Shown here: positions 1-8,577 of the stretch, piece after piece
How the letters are laid out: each line of letters opens with the position of its first letter
Position numbering within the stretch: the stretch's first letter is position 1
Origin: Palaemon carinicauda
Taxonomy: Eukaryota; Arthropoda; Malacostraca; Decapoda; Palaemonidae
Length of the DNA stretch: 64,000 nt
Assembly: GCF_036898095.1 (NCBI RefSeq)
Contig: NC_090744.1
Coordinates: forward strand, 92,533,149-92,597,148
Reading direction: 5' to 3'
Made by a program: the position numbers and the translations under genes
The notes under the pieces: generated by a model
Database searches by the model: none
Told to the model about the DNA's origin: nothing
What the model saw: only the letters and a program-made list of their open reading frames with translations

Positions 1-945
1 AAACTAGTTAGTTTAGCCTCAGGAAAACAGGAATGAGGAAGTTCAAGTTTTTCATTACTCTGTTTACTGTCAAAAACATCAGCCAAAAGGGTTGCCTTTT
101 CCTTTGGACAGTGAGTGACTGAGCCATCTGGTTTAAGTAAAGGAGGAACTGTTGCATCTACACCAAAGAGTGCAGATTTAAGGGTAGACCACCATTTATG
201 TTCCTGAGTTGTACCAGAAAGTGTTTCTTTTATGGTTAAATTGTACTCCTTTTCAGTTGAGGCATAAACTCTCTGAGCAAAAACTCGAAGCTGAGTATAG
301 TTGTTCCAGGTCAAATCTGATCTGTTACCTTTCCAAAGATGATAGGCCTCCTGTTTCTCCAAATAAGCACGTCTACAATCATCACTGAACCACGGTTTGT
401 CCTTCACTCGGTACCTTAGCACACGAGAAGGGATACGCCTATCAATTATGTTGACTAGATTCTCATTCAAAGGGACAACAGGATCTACACTATTATATAA
501 TTGTGACCAATTCAAGCACAGAAGAACATGTAAAATCCCATTCCAGTCTGCTTGGGATTTCATATAAATTTTACAAGAATATGATATATCAGGGACAGGC
601 TGCTCAGTCTTCACTAATAATGAAATCAAGGCATGATCAGATGTCCCGACTGGAGAACCGACCTTACTAGTTATAACGCCAGGGGAGTCAGTGTATACGA
701 GGTCCAAGCAATTACCAGACCTGTGAGTAGCTTCATTTATGATTTGCTCACAGCCTGATTCAGAGGCAAAGTCTAAAGCTCTTAAGCCATGGCGATCGGT
801 AGGAGAGATAGAACTTAACCACTCCCTATGGTGAGCATTAAAATCACCAACAAAGACAAAAGAAGCCTTTCTATCATCTTCTTGTATCTTAGCCATAATG
901 GTAAGAAGACAATCGAAGATAGAATCATCTATGTCTGGATTCCGG
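1..945 (-). pseudogene. EEP endonuclease, catalytic half and linker (frame-shifted continuation)
   Basis: After the frame break near 940 the minus strand is open without a stop to the window edge, over 300 codons. It shows endonuclease signatures in the right order: a GDFNAHH motif at about 829-852 (catalytic Asp and Asn) and an SDHAL motif at about 632-648 (catalytic Asp-His pair). Downstream lies a linker with a conserved KPWFSDDC segment typical of LINE ORF2 proteins between endonuclease and RT. Apart from the single shift the coding capacity is preserved, so the copy is fairly young. Because the ORF runs off the sequence, the RT domain is not visible. Confidence 0.75.
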
Positions 946-1431
946 TAGATCGAACACATAAAAGTTGTTATGCCTGCCACAAACTTTTATTACCTGAATC
1001 TCATGACATCCACATTGATAGCAGGACTTATGAGAAGCAGGGTACTCGGTCCTAATATACACCGCCATTCCCCTGGCCCTAGGGATGGCATCACGTTTCA
1101 ACATTATTGGCTTCTTAAAACCAGTTATAAGGAGCTCAGATGAGTGCCTCATATTAGAAACCAAAGTTTCTGAGCACAAAAGAATATCATACTGTCTGGA
1201 CGCAACTGTAAGGTCTTGGATATTTGCATGAAGACCACGAATATTGCAATACAGAAGACGACATTGACGAAATCTAGGACGTACTGGTCCCGGATTTCGC
1301 TCAATGTCTCCAGACAGCATAAGAATTAATATAAATAAAAAAGAGACATCATACTTAAAAACTAGATTAACAAGAATTATAACAAAAACAATACGTACAG
1401 AATTATAAACTAAGTGATTGATGATACCCAT
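925..1431 (-). CDS. LINE ORF N-terminus: hydrophobic leader, 2A-like motif, start of EEP endonuclease
   Basis: The ORF begins with an ATG at 1431 and runs 168 codons. Residues about 12-39 are strongly hydrophobic (I/V/L/F rich), like a signal or membrane segment. Residues 41-49 read GDIERNPGP, which matches the 2A consensus D-x-E-x-N-P-G-P; ribosome skipping would separate G48 from P49. The EEP domain follows (CNIRGL near its start, then the LLCSETL strand). Near 940 the frame breaks: the last residues before the stop do not continue the domain, while a frame shifted by a 2-base loss does. This copy therefore cannot make the full protein without a frame change. 2A-like sequences at the head of LINE ORFs are known from other invertebrates. 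Confidence 0.8.
   Translation of the reverse strand: MGIINHLVYNSVRIVFVIILVNLVFKYDVSFLFILILMLSGDIERNPGPVRPRFRQCRLLYCNIRGLHANIQDLTVASRQYDILLCSETLVSNMRHSSELLITGFKKPIMLKRDAIPRARGMAVYIRTEYPASHKSCYQCGCHEIQVIKVCGRHNNFYVFDLPESRHR
1285..1311 (-). other. 2A-like ribosome-skipping motif
   Basis: The codons spell GDIERNPGP, with every consensus 2A position filled. The motif follows a hydrophobic N-terminal segment, so the released N-terminal peptide would be about 48 residues and membrane-prone. Skipping activity is inferred from the motif. Confidence 0.75.
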
Positions 1432-1539
1432 AGACTATAGTAAAAAGTCGGAAAAACTGGTCAACATGGAGGAGCCGATACACCATGCAAGGCTAAATAC
1501 CCTCCAGGATAGCCACTTCAACTGAAGGAACCTGCAAGT

Positions 1540-1608
1540 ATTATGACCGTAAAAGTCCTTACCCTTGGCTCTGCAGTGGACTGCCGTACAAGGTATCTGG
1601 TGTTCCTT
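1540..1608 (-). pseudogene. Element C gag, N-terminal fragment
   Basis: About 23 codons after the predicted splice acceptor align with the start of gag in A and B: an E-H pair, then C-x5-C spacing, a K-D-F-Y-G-H-N segment and T-C-R, corresponding to the zinc-ligand-like cluster. After T-C-R-F similarity ends abruptly. There is no ATG in frame just upstream, as in A and B. Confidence 0.6.
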
Positions 1609-1733
1609 CTGTAAAGAAAGAAAAACCAAATGAGTATATAATGGATTATTACTTTAATAATCATCATGTAAATGTCATCTAAAACAGAATAGCTTAGGAT
1701 AGAAGCTACAAAGGGATAGTAGGAGATACATAC
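1609..1733 (-). other. Predicted leader intron of element C
   Basis: On the minus strand a donor CAG/GTATGT starts at 1733 and an acceptor TTCTTTACAG ends at 1609, giving a 125-nt intron. Donor and acceptor lie at matching positions in A and B, and the acceptor directly precedes the gag reading frame in all three. Confidence 0.55.
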
Positions 1734-2910
1734 CTGTATACCTCCACGAGCAAATGCTGCTACCTCCCCTCAGTATTAACTTACATGGAGCTTTCTCTGT
1801 GAGAAAATCCAAGTAGAAGGGTTATTTACCCTTAGGGGTAGAAAAGTATCAATTAACTATCCCAAAATTGTTAATACTGTGGGGTCAGGATGACTGATTT
1901 CAAATCAGACTATTGAAGAAATTATTCCTTCAATATATAAGCGGTATCAGCAGAAAACTCACTGGAGGATACCCAAGGTAAGTTAGGAAATACTACTGTA
2001 ACATGGTACTGTAGTTTCTAAATTGCAAAAGTGTAAATTGCAACATATCGACTACTGTACCTATGTAATGCAGTCTTATTATTATGCTGCCTACAAGGCA
2101 GCATATGACAGTAGGGTCCATCTAGCACTAGATGGAACAGAAAAATAAAGACATAAATGAACATCCTACTCGGGTCATTTGCTGTAGTCTTCCTACTAAA
2201 TTAAATCATAGAGTTTCCTGATCAGGGAGACTCAAAGAAAAAAGGCGCTGTACACTTTACGGGATAAGAGTGTATTACTCTTGCCTGAAATATTTAATAT
2301 TGCAGGATAATCCTAAACTGATTTCTAATCAGGATATTGAAGAAATCATATTCATTCAATATAGGATTAGGCTCAGCAATTGCCCGAATTGGATATCCAA
2401 AATATAATGGAAAAAACCACTAGTATAAGAAATATAGTAGTTTTCTATCTACAGTATATTCTATACTGAGATATACTGGCTATCTGTATAACCTATACAG
2501 CAGTATATCCGGCATGTTGCCGGTCTGGCTAGGATATGTCTGCATACCTTGCAGACCTAGCGAGACAGAGAGAGAGACAGTATGGAAAAAAGGACTATCC
2601 TTTACTGTAACTATATACAGTAATTAAGGAAGAAAAGTCTAATAGACTACCTTTTTACCAAAAGGTGGTTCTAATTGAAGGGGAGAATGTAACATTCAGG
2701 CTTCTATATAGCTACAGTACTGTTGCCAGTAACCCGCCGACAGTACTGGTACAGTCGGCGCACCGCGTTGCCGGCCCTGCCGGCAGCATACAGGCAACAG
2801 AACCTACAGCTACAGTCCAAGGGAGGACTGAGAACCTCGGGGACAGAAGGGACTAACCACTCACAGCCATCATGGGCGCCACTGCCGTCCAGGCCAGCAA
2901 CTGGTGACAG

Positions 2911-3212
2911 TCCATGATTGTCGGCAGCCATCTTGGTTGCCGGCCAGGCCAGCAAAAGTCTATCATGCCGACAACGTCGGCAACCGCCGGCAATGTCGGC
3001 AGCTGCCGACAGTCCATGACTGTCGGCAGCCATCTTGGTTGCCGGCCAGGCCGGCAAAAAGGCTATCATGCTGACAACTGCCGGCAACGTCGGCAGCCGC
3101 CGACAACGTCGGTAGCCGCCGGCAATGTCGTCAGCTGCCGACAGTCCATGACTGTCGGCAGCCATCTTGGTTGTTGGCCAGGCCGGCAATGCTGGCCAAG
3201 CCGGCAGGCGGC
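2911..3212. repeat. GCCGGC-rich tandem repeat in the C leader
   Basis: Three imperfect copies start at about 2911, 3014 and 3145. Each holds a GACTGTCGGCAGCCATCTTG-type core followed by GGCCAGGCCGGCA, so the unit is roughly 103-131 bp. The local GC content is far above the surrounding AT-rich leader. Short ORFs in both strands here are by-products of the repeat. Confidence 0.7.
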
Positions 3213-4197
3213 AGTATGCCCTACCGTCAGCCAGGATGAGAGAGGTAGTCTGGCTGCATCCAGCACTCTACCGTTAAGGAAAGGATGCAGGATGTCAGCC
3301 TAAAAGGCAATGGATAAACCATTAAAAAGGGGTGAGGGGAAGGGGAAAAGGGTCCTGTAACAATTGTGAAAGGAACTGTCAAACTTGACAGTCCTAGCAC
3401 CTATAAAAGGAATTCTGTTTCTGTATGGTATCGACAGAATCCGGGTGCTAGGAGAGACACAGTTCTCCAACCCAGAGACTGCCGACACAGTCAAGGGGAG
3501 GGGGCGACACTGCGCCTCCTCCCACAAAGGGAAACAGGATTCCAGTGCCATGTTATCTTAGGCTAAAAGGGAATTACTTTCAGCCCAAGGAACTGTGGCA
3601 CAGGACAAGTCTTTAGTCGCAAGGAGAAAATGGTATACTACCATAACCAAAGCGACTATGGAGGACTAACCTCCATTGTCGGTAACCTTGTCGGCAGGGG
3701 AGTAAAGGTATCCTACAACCAACTCACCCTGTCGGAAGGTCAACGACATAAGACTAAATACTCTGAGATTCTGACCAAATCCCAAAACCTGCTGGTATAT
3801 CCACAACCAAAGGTTAACGGGATAGGCAGAAACCAAACCCCAGGTCAGCCATGTCTGAATAATATTCAGCCACGGCTATAAGGGTTGTAGTCTGGAACTA
3901 CACTCAGAGGGAAAGGGATTACCTTTAAGTCTCCGAAGAGACGTGAGAAGTTTCATAACATTACAGGAGGTATTAGTCTCTAATGGAATGAAAACAACAC
4001 ACAAAGGTAATCGGGGAATGTCGAACGTATAGACAGTGTCTAGGTTAGGCTAACTAAGCTAGACGAGTTCTCGGTTACCTAAATCACCGAAACTCTAACT
4101 ATACGATCGACAGAGGAAAAATGAAATAATTATGCATATAATCACATCTTCACAAGAACATGCCTAAATAGCTAATTAATTATGAGAATTAAATAAA

Positions 4198-4574
4198 CGG
4201 ATTTTGAGCGAAGCGAAAAATCTATTTTTGGGTAAGATAGCCATGTCGTCCTGATGGAAGTTCCTTAAAGGCAGCTTCCTAGGGTATATTACAACTACAG
4301 CGATATTCCCAGAGAATTTACCTTCAGGTACCCAGAATTCTAACTCCTGGAGCGAGTATCCCTAAAAAAGACCTTAGGGATATCGTAAATATCAGTGGAC
4401 GTATTCTTGACACGCCTCATAGCAATCTATACCCCGAATAGAGTTAACACTTCGTAGGGGTAAAATGGCAAGAAAACGAAAACGATAAGAAAGGGGGGAG
4501 CCGTTCATAAGGCATCCCTCCTCACCGCTTCGAAAGCGTGCCCTGCGCCGCTCACGGCGCCATCTGTATTCCTT
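4198..4574. repeat. Element A 3' inverted terminal repeat
   Basis: Outer tip 4198-4240 (starting CGGATTTTGAGCGAAGCG) plus a core at 4241-4574 that is the reverse complement of 12609-12941. I found no mismatch on reading the core by eye. The tip itself is repeated inverted in the ICR. Confidence 0.9.
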
Positions 4575-4667
4575 GTAGCGATACACGAGGTGCTACAGAT
4601 ACTGTATGTAGGGAGGGGTCCTACTATCCTTTTCACTCATATTTATTTTGAAAAGGAGCAGGGCGGG

Positions 4668-4763
4668 TCCATCAGGACGACATGGCTATCTTACCCAAAA
4701 ATAGATTTTTCGCTTCGCTCAAAATCCGTTTTTTGGGCTCAAGCCATGTCGTCCTGATGGAAG
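4668..4763. repeat. Element A internal complementary region (ICR)
   Basis: Positions 4668-4728 are the reverse complement of the left tip (4198-4260). Positions 4729-4763 are the reverse complement of the right tip (about 12921-12955). They meet at AAATCCG/TTTTTTGGGC, which is the reverse complement of the junction that would form if the two ends were circularised. In the DIRS model this segment templates completion of the circle. Confidence 0.9.
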
Positions 4764-5665
4764 TATACCAGAGCATTACTGTATCTGTGGATTCTCAATA
4801 CGTGCCGTACTCCTCAAAAGTGTTTCTTAGTCAACTTGACTGACAGACCTAAGATGTTACCGTTATACATCTTTTCACTAATCATAAGCCATGAGAGTGC
4901 TTCCTGCCCCCTACAGGGAGGAGTCCTACTAGACTCTAGAAACGAACGAAGAGTACATATACCTATGTATGAATCACTCGCTAGCCAGTACCATATAGTG
5001 GTCTCACTCTATATGAAGCGAAGTCTTACGGGACTACCGTATCCAAAAGAAAAAGTCCCGACCAGCACCCTGGTCGAAGTAAAAATAGACAAAAGGTTAT
5101 ATCTGCGTAGGATTAAACTTGCTACTACCACCGTCCTCAGAAAGGGGTGGAGTCCTTATTGCTAAGGAAAGTATAAGCCAGTATAATCCAGGCTTTGCAT
5201 TAAGGAATAGGCTATTATAGATATCCCCGATTAATATACATAGGCTAAATGCTCAAAAAACAATATGAAATCAAAAATATAGGTGAAGGAGACGCAAGGT
5301 TCCCGAGAACAAGTTTATTGAGAAACAATAAATAGGTATGGTCACCATAAATATGTACATATGCTAGGTGGATGACCAACAATTTTCACAAGTACTGTAG
5401 TGCATGGATGAATGATTATCTGAAAGAAAACATATGTGTCACTTACACATACCCCGGTATCCAACTTAACGTCCATGTTACTACTTTGCTGACAATAGCG
5501 TTGGCAAACGCTTGGCACCCTGTCTGTACTTATGTTACCATCACCATCACGTTGGAACAGTCATTGTGGGCTCTGAGAGCCTACACTACCAGTTATATCA
5601 GCATATATAACTAACTATTCACCCAAGAATCCAAGTCCCAAATGATTCCGCTGTTCCTCGCAGAG
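4764..5665 (-). other. Element A 3' untranslated region
   Basis: Sequence between the YR stop and the ICR. It aligns in position with 15481-16130 of element B. Short ORFs here (for example 4836-5165 plus strand) have no recognisable domain and I do not regard them as genes. Confidence 0.6.
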
Positions 5666-8377
5666 TTAAACAGCAGGGTTAACGACGCAACCAACTGCTA
5701 CCACAGACCTCTTTAGCTGCTCCACTTGCTTAGCATAGTGGCGAAAGAATACCCTGGAAGACTTCCAGCCAGTGTATGAACGAAGGTGTTCAAAATCCAT
5801 AAAATTAAAGAAGTTTAAAGATGAAGCAACTTTCCTCGGATCATGACCTGCGGGTGAACTGTCAGGATCCGCTCTGCGAATAAAATATGTAATTTTCGCC
5901 CTAAGTTGATTTAAAGATAAATTCGAGCCCGAAGTTTCTCCTCTGAATAGTTGGCCCCCATGGAAGTCTGAAGTTCTACGAAGATAGACCTTAAGGCATT
6001 CTACGGGACATAGAGATGCATCTTCTTTCAGAGGGCAGATTCTCCAGGGACCCCACCTGTTGGTGGGCAACTCGTTCTTAGCGAGAAACGTAGGGTCCGG
6101 AAACAGGTTCAGTTCTCCCCCATCCAGGAACTGAACTCGGCCCTCCTCTCTCGAGAGGGCCACAATCTCACTAACTCTGGCCCCAGAAGCAAGGGCAAAA
6201 AGGAAGATCACTTTTTGAGTCAGGTCCTTCAATGCACATTCCTCATTATCTAGTAATGAGGCAAAATGAAGGACTTTGTCTAATGACCATGAAATAGGCT
6301 TTGGAGGAGCTGATGGTCTAAGCCTAGCACAGGCCTTAGGGATCTTATTAAACATTTCGTTAGCGAGGTCTACCTGGAAGGCATATAGAATGGGTCTTGT
6401 TAGAGCTGACTTACATGTAGAAATTGTGTTCGCCGCCAGCCCCTGTTCGTGGAGGTGAATGAAGAAGGATAGGCAGAACTCCGTAGAGATCTCGTGCGGG
6501 TTCTTATCTTTGACAAAGGCTACCCATTTCTTCCATGCAGATTCGTACTGCCTCCTAGTAGACTTACACTTGTATTCTTCCAGGAAGTCGATACTATCTT
6601 TCGAGATTCCGAACCGTTTCTTCACCGCTAGGGAGAGAAAATCATGAGCTGCAGGGTTCGGGTCTTCTGTAATGAAGCGAAGACAGTCGACTTCTGGACT
6701 TGCTGGGACAGAACTGGGTCCGGGAGCGGTAGGAACTTCAGTCGTAGTTCCAGAGCCAGAGGGAACCATACACTGTTCGGCCACTTGTGGGCCACTATTG
6801 CTGCTACTCCCTTGAAGGATCTCAGTTTGTTGAGGACCCTCAACATCAGATTGTGAGGGGGAAACAGGTAGATCCTGGACCATCTGTTCCAATCGAGGGA
6901 CATCGCATCTATTGCTTCTGCCGCGGGGTCCACATATGGGGACACATATTTCGGCAGCTTCTTGTTGTCCTTCGTCGCGAAGAGGTCTATCTGCAGTTCT
7001 GGGACTTGACTCAAGATGAAAGAGAATGATCCTGCGTCTAGGGACCATTCTGTCTCTATCGGTGTTATCCTGGATAGAGCGTCCGCGGTCACATTCCGGA
7101 CTCCTTGAAGGTGAACTGCTGACAGGTGCCACTTCTTCTTCTCCGCCAGTCGGAATATGGCTAACATCACCTGGTTGAGAGGTGGGGATCTCGATCCCCG
7201 CCGATTCAGACATTTCACAACCACCTCGCTGTCCAGTACCAACCTTACGTGGATCGAGTGACGTGGGGATACTTTCTTCAGGGTCAGAAGTACTGCCATA
7301 GCTTCTAGAAAGTTTATGTGAAAGGTCCCAAATAGCTTGGACCAGATTCCTTGCACTTTTTTCCGATGGGAGTGACCCCCCCACCCTACCTTTGAGGCGT
7401 CTGTGTGGATTGTCACTGACGGGGGGGGTGGCTGAAGAGGTAGAGACCTCTTTAGACGACTGGCTTGAGACCACGGTCTGAGAAGAGAACGTAGCCGAAG
7501 TGGGACCGGTCTCTTTACGTCCCTTCGCTCTTTCGATGCAAAGGTTCTCCATACTCCCGCTGCATCTTTTAGCTGTGCTCTTAGCACAGGGTCTGTTACT
7601 GATGCAAACTGAAGAGAGCCCAAAACCCTCTCTTGTTCGCGTCTTGATATCCTCTCGGAACCTAGAAGTCTCCTGACAGACCCTGCTATTTCCTTCCTCT
7701 TTGACATCGGGATGGAAAGACGGTGTGACACTAGATCCCAGTGAATTCCCAACCACTGGAACCTCTGAGCTGGAGAAAGACGAGACTTCTTTCTGTTGAT
7801 CATGAAGCCTAGATATTCCAGGAACTGAATCACTTGTAGGGAAGCTTGCAAGCATTCTGCTCTGGATGCTGCCCACACCAACCAATCGTCCAGGTAGGCT
7901 ACTACCTGGAACCCTTTTAGGCGTAACTGTTTGAGAGCTGCGCTCGCAAGCTTCGTAAAGATCCTTGGGGCTATGTTTAGTCCGAAGGGCATCGCCCTGA
8001 AAGCGTAAAGTTTTTGTTGTAGCTTGAATCCTAGGTAGGGGGAGAGACGACGACTTATTGGAACGTGCCAATATGCGTCTGACAAGTCGATGGAGACGGT
8101 ATATGCCCTCTTGGGCAGTAAGGCCCTTATGTGTTGTAACGTTAGCATTTTGAACTTGTGGTTCACTATGAACTTGTTGAGTGGTGACAAGTCCAGAATG
8201 ACTCTGAGTTTCCCCGAGTCTTTCTTGGGAACACAAAACAGCCTCCCTTGGAACTTGATGGACTTTACCCTCCTGATCACCTTTTTCTCCAACAGATCTT
8301 GGATGTACTCCTCCAAAACGGGGGTGGAGTGTTGGAAAAATTGAGGGCACAGGGGCGGAGTACTGTACCAACTCCAA
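5666..8377 (-). CDS. Tyrosine recombinase ORF of element A, with a long overlap on RT
   Basis: A 903-codon open frame. The recognisable recombinase is the last third, from about 6690 to 5666: a SAM-like core-binding segment (STRRQYESAWKKW), then a catalytic domain with R734 (GARVSEI), H845-x-x-R848 (HDPR) and the nucleophile Y881 (FFRHYAK). These are the R, HxxR and Y of the family, so the enzyme looks active. It would join the circular cDNA to target DNA. The first 560 or so codons are read in another frame of the RT gene and are S/T/P/R rich, without a domain. The frame opens at TTG rather than ATG, so how YR is started is unclear (splicing, reinitiation or frameshift). Extensive RT/YR overlap is known for DIRS-1. 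Confidence 0.88.
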   Translation of the reverse strand: MELVQYSAPVPSIFPTLHPRFGGVHPRSVGEKGDQEGKVHQVPREAVLCSQERLGETQSHSGLVTTQQVHSEPQVQNANVTTHKGLTAQEGIYRLHRLVRRILARSNKSSSLPLPRIQATTKTLRFQGDALRTKHSPKDLYEACERSSQTVTPKRVPGSSLPGRLVGVGSIQSRMLASFPTSDSVPGISRLHDQQKEVSSFSSSEVPVVGNSLGSSVTPSFHPDVKEEGNSRVCQETSRFREDIKTRTREGFGLSSVCISNRPCAKSTAKRCSGSMENLCIERAKGRKETGPTSATFSSQTVVSSQSSKEVSTSSATPPVSDNPHRRLKGRVGGSLPSEKSARNLVQAIWDLSHKLSRSYGSTSDPEESIPTSLDPRKVGTGQRGGCEMSESAGIEIPTSQPGDVSHIPTGGEEEVAPVSSSPSRSPECDRGRSIQDNTDRDRMVPRRRIILFHLESSPRTADRPLRDEGQQEAAEICVPICGPRGRSNRCDVPRLEQMVQDLPVSPSQSDVEGPQQTEILQGSSSNSGPQVAEQCMVPSGSGTTTEVPTAPGPSSVPASPEVDCLRFITEDPNPAAHDFLSLAVKKRFGISKDSIDFLEEYKCKSTRRQYESAWKKWVAFVKDKNPHEISTEFCLSFFIHLHEQGLAANTISTCKSALTRPILYAFQVDLANEMFNKIPKACARLRPSAPPKPISWSLDKVLHFASLLDNEECALKDLTQKVIFLFALASGARVSEIVALSREEGRVQFLDGGELNLFPDPTFLAKNELPTNRWGPWRICPLKEDASLCPVECLKVYLRRTSDFHGGQLFRGETSGSNLSLNQLRAKITYFIRRADPDSSPAGHDPRKVASSLNFFNFMDFEHLRSYTGWKSSRVFFRHYAKQVEQLKRSVVAVGCVVNPAV

Positions 8378-8577
8378 CCCAGTCCATTTTTGAGAAGGCT
8401 GTGGGCCCAGGGATCGAAGGTCCAGCGATCCCGGAAATACTGAAGTCTCCCACCTACCGGCGACACTTCACTTTGACTGTCCTGCAGTCTTGCCTCCCTG
8501 GCCGCGACCACCTCTGAATCCTCGTCCCCTAGAGGGGCGTCTTGATGACCCTCTAGCTGCTCCTCTGGGTCTTGCAC
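6628..8577 (-). CDS. Reverse transcriptase / RNase H / methyltransferase-like ORF of element A
   Basis: 649 codons, intact. RT: D164 in VSIDLSDAY, MPFGLNIAP at 196-204 and the catalytic YLDD at 228-231. RNase H: D393 (HTDAS), E425 (FLEAM), D449 (LVLDS) and D499 (NVTADALSR), all four acidic ligands present. The C-terminal region (530-610) has IDLFAT, DAMSLDW and YLFPP, resembling the Dam-type adenine methyltransferase domain reported in DIRS elements, with FPP where active enzymes have a D/N-PP-Y motif. It overlaps the end of gag by 110 nt in a different frame and YR by about 1.75 kb. It copies the element RNA into cDNA. Confidence 0.93.
   Translation of the reverse strand: MQDPEEQLEGHQDAPLGDEDSEVVAAREARLQDSQSEVSPVGGRLQYFRDRWTFDPWAHSLLKNGLGWSWYSTPPLCPQFFQHSTPVLEEYIQDLLEKKVIRRVKSIKFQGRLFCVPKKDSGKLRVILDLSPLNKFIVNHKFKMLTLQHIRALLPKRAYTVSIDLSDAYWHVPISRRLSPYLGFKLQQKLYAFRAMPFGLNIAPRIFTKLASAALKQLRLKGFQVVAYLDDWLVWAASRAECLQASLQVIQFLEYLGFMINRKKSRLSPAQRFQWLGIHWDLVSHRLSIPMSKRKEIAGSVRRLLGSERISRREQERVLGSLQFASVTDPVLRAQLKDAAGVWRTFASKERRDVKRPVPLRLRSLLRPWSQASRLKRSLPLQPPPPSVTIHTDASKVGWGGHSHRKKVQGIWSKLFGTFHINFLEAMAVLLTLKKVSPRHSIHVRLVLDSEVVVKCLNRRGSRSPPLNQVMLAIFRLAEKKKWHLSAVHLQGVRNVTADALSRITPIETEWSLDAGSFSFILSQVPELQIDLFATKDNKKLPKYVSPYVDPAAEAIDAMSLDWNRWSRIYLFPPHNLMLRVLNKLRSFKGVAAIVAHKWPNSVWFPLALELRLKFLPLPDPVLSQQVQKSTVFASLQKTRTLQLMIFSP

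Larger units (their letters stand above)
1..1535 (-). mobile_element. Non-LTR retrotransposon, 5' part, with 2A-like peptide and endonuclease
   Basis: Minus-strand reading gives an N-terminal hydrophobic stretch, a 2A-like motif, then an endonuclease/exonuclease/phosphatase (EEP) domain and a linker that is still open at the window edge. The order fits a CR1/L2-like LINE whose RT would lie beyond position 1. The upstream limit near 1535 is where similarity to DIRS gag in the neighbouring element C stops, so this LINE appears to have inserted into, or replaced, the gag of C. The clade is inferred from the endonuclease and linker only. Confidence 0.75.
1540..4197 (-). mobile_element. DIRS-like element C, leader and gag start (left part; interrupted by element A)
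   Basis: This stretch matches the leaders of elements A and B in order: intron and gag start at 1540-1740, a GCCGGC-rich zone at 2500-3250, and a distal leader ending near 4197 with a CCTAAATAGCTAA segment also found in A and B. It stops abruptly at the first base of A, and the expected continuation is found on the far side of A at 12956-13555. C was therefore in place before A arrived. Only the 5' third of C remains; its gag is lost at about 1540, where the LINE begins. No long ORF is expected in the leader and none of the short ones looks real. Confidence 0.75.

Noticed and set aside
2704..3303. 161- and 129-codon ORFs in the C leader
   Set aside because: Both strands of a GC-rich tandem repeat are open. 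The ORFs are not shared with the leaders of A and B.
4836..5165. 109-codon ORF between ICR and YR in element A
   Set aside because: Opposite strand to the element genes, with no recognisable domain; it lies in the 3' untranslated region.
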